A DNA stretch of 21,628 bases, from the NCBI GenBank assembly GCA_002339355.1, contig DDKQ01000032.1, forward strand, positions 641 through 22,268, read 5' to 3'. The notes under the pieces are model-generated. The model saw only the letters and a list, made by a program, of their open reading frames with translations, did no database searches and had not been told where the DNA came from. The stretch is from Candidatus Subteraquimicrobium carltonvillense (GTDB lineage Bacteria > Actinomycetota > Aquicultoria > Subteraquimicrobiales > Subteraquimicrobiaceae). Both the position numbers and the translations under genes were made by a program. Shown one piece after another: positions 21,461 through 21,628 of the stretch (the stretch's first letter is position 1; the number at the start of each line of letters is the position of its first letter).

Positions 21461-21628
21461 AAGAAAAGAGTCTTTCCCTGCTTTTTAAGCCTTTTGATCT
21501 CTTCGGCTTTGTCCTCGGGAAGCACCTCGGCTAGAACCTCATCGATTCCCAACCGTTTAGCGATTGCTTTAGCCGCCCTTCCATTATCCCCAGTGAGCAT
21601 GGCCACTTCTATCCCCATTTTATGGAGT
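21397..21628 (-). pseudogene. 3'-truncated P-type metal ATPase remnant (continues past the window edge)
   Basis: The frame is open through base 21628, so its 5' part lies outside. Residues encoded by 21472-21628 (LHKMGIEVAMLTGDN, AKAIAKRLGID, VLPEDKAEEIKRLKKQGK) match the P-domain of P1B-type heavy-metal ATPases. The family then continues VVAMVGDGINDAPAL and two membrane helices; here the homology stops after QGK and 24 unrelated residues follow, antisense to the small membrane protein gene, before a stop at 21397. The GDGxND hinge needed for catalysis is missing and not present in the other frames nearby. This is a truncation and not a simple frameshift, assuming correct assembly. Confidence 0.8.

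Overview
This window reads as a stretch of bacterial chromosome, most likely from a deep-branching actinobacterial-type lineage of moderate GC; this is an inference. The evidence is gene order: thrS, then infC-rpmI-rplT, pheS-pheT, and an unbroken argC-J-B-D-F-R-G-H run, the order I know from Actinobacteria such as Mycobacterium and Streptomyces. GC looks close to even by eye, well below typical Actinobacteria, so no genus is named. No rRNA, tRNA, CRISPR array, transposase or phage gene was seen.

Layout. On the + strand, 1-1668 is the 3' part of a class A penicillin-binding protein with two C-terminal PASTA domains. It converges with, and overlaps by 4 bp, a long minus-strand block that runs (in transcription order) from thrS at 21092 down to 1665. 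The block holds thrS; infC, rpmI, rplT (translation initiation factor 3, L35, L20) behind a clear SigA-type promoter; pheS-pheT behind an attenuator-like terminator/antiterminator pair; argCJBDFRGH behind a promoter overlapped by ARG-box-like operators; then, closely spaced after argH, a PolX-type polymerase with a PHP domain, a 3-methyladenine DNA glycosylase and a NIF3-family protein. At the right edge lie a divergent small one-helix membrane protein gene and the 3' remnant of a truncated P-type metal ATPase.

Function. The arg block covers arginine synthesis from glutamate (argJ supplies and recycles the acetyl group) to arginine, and carries its own repressor argR. The operator in front of argC suggests that the whole block, perhaps including the three downstream genes, answers to ArgR. 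The thrS-to-pheT part supplies translation.

The most unusual signal is small repetitive DNA. A 27-nt imperfect palindrome sits in frame inside argB, and removing it exactly restores the family's normal length. A related GC-rich hairpin sits inside argD. A short repeat of the kind found in the spacers sits inside pheT. A MITE-like inverted repeat of about 98 nt runs over the rplT stop codon. The spacers of about 60-95 nt between arg genes are built from short repeated words, often touching stop codons and apparently forming extended protein tails. This looks like a genome where small palindromes and slippage-type repeats invade both spacers and tolerant loops of housekeeping enzymes.
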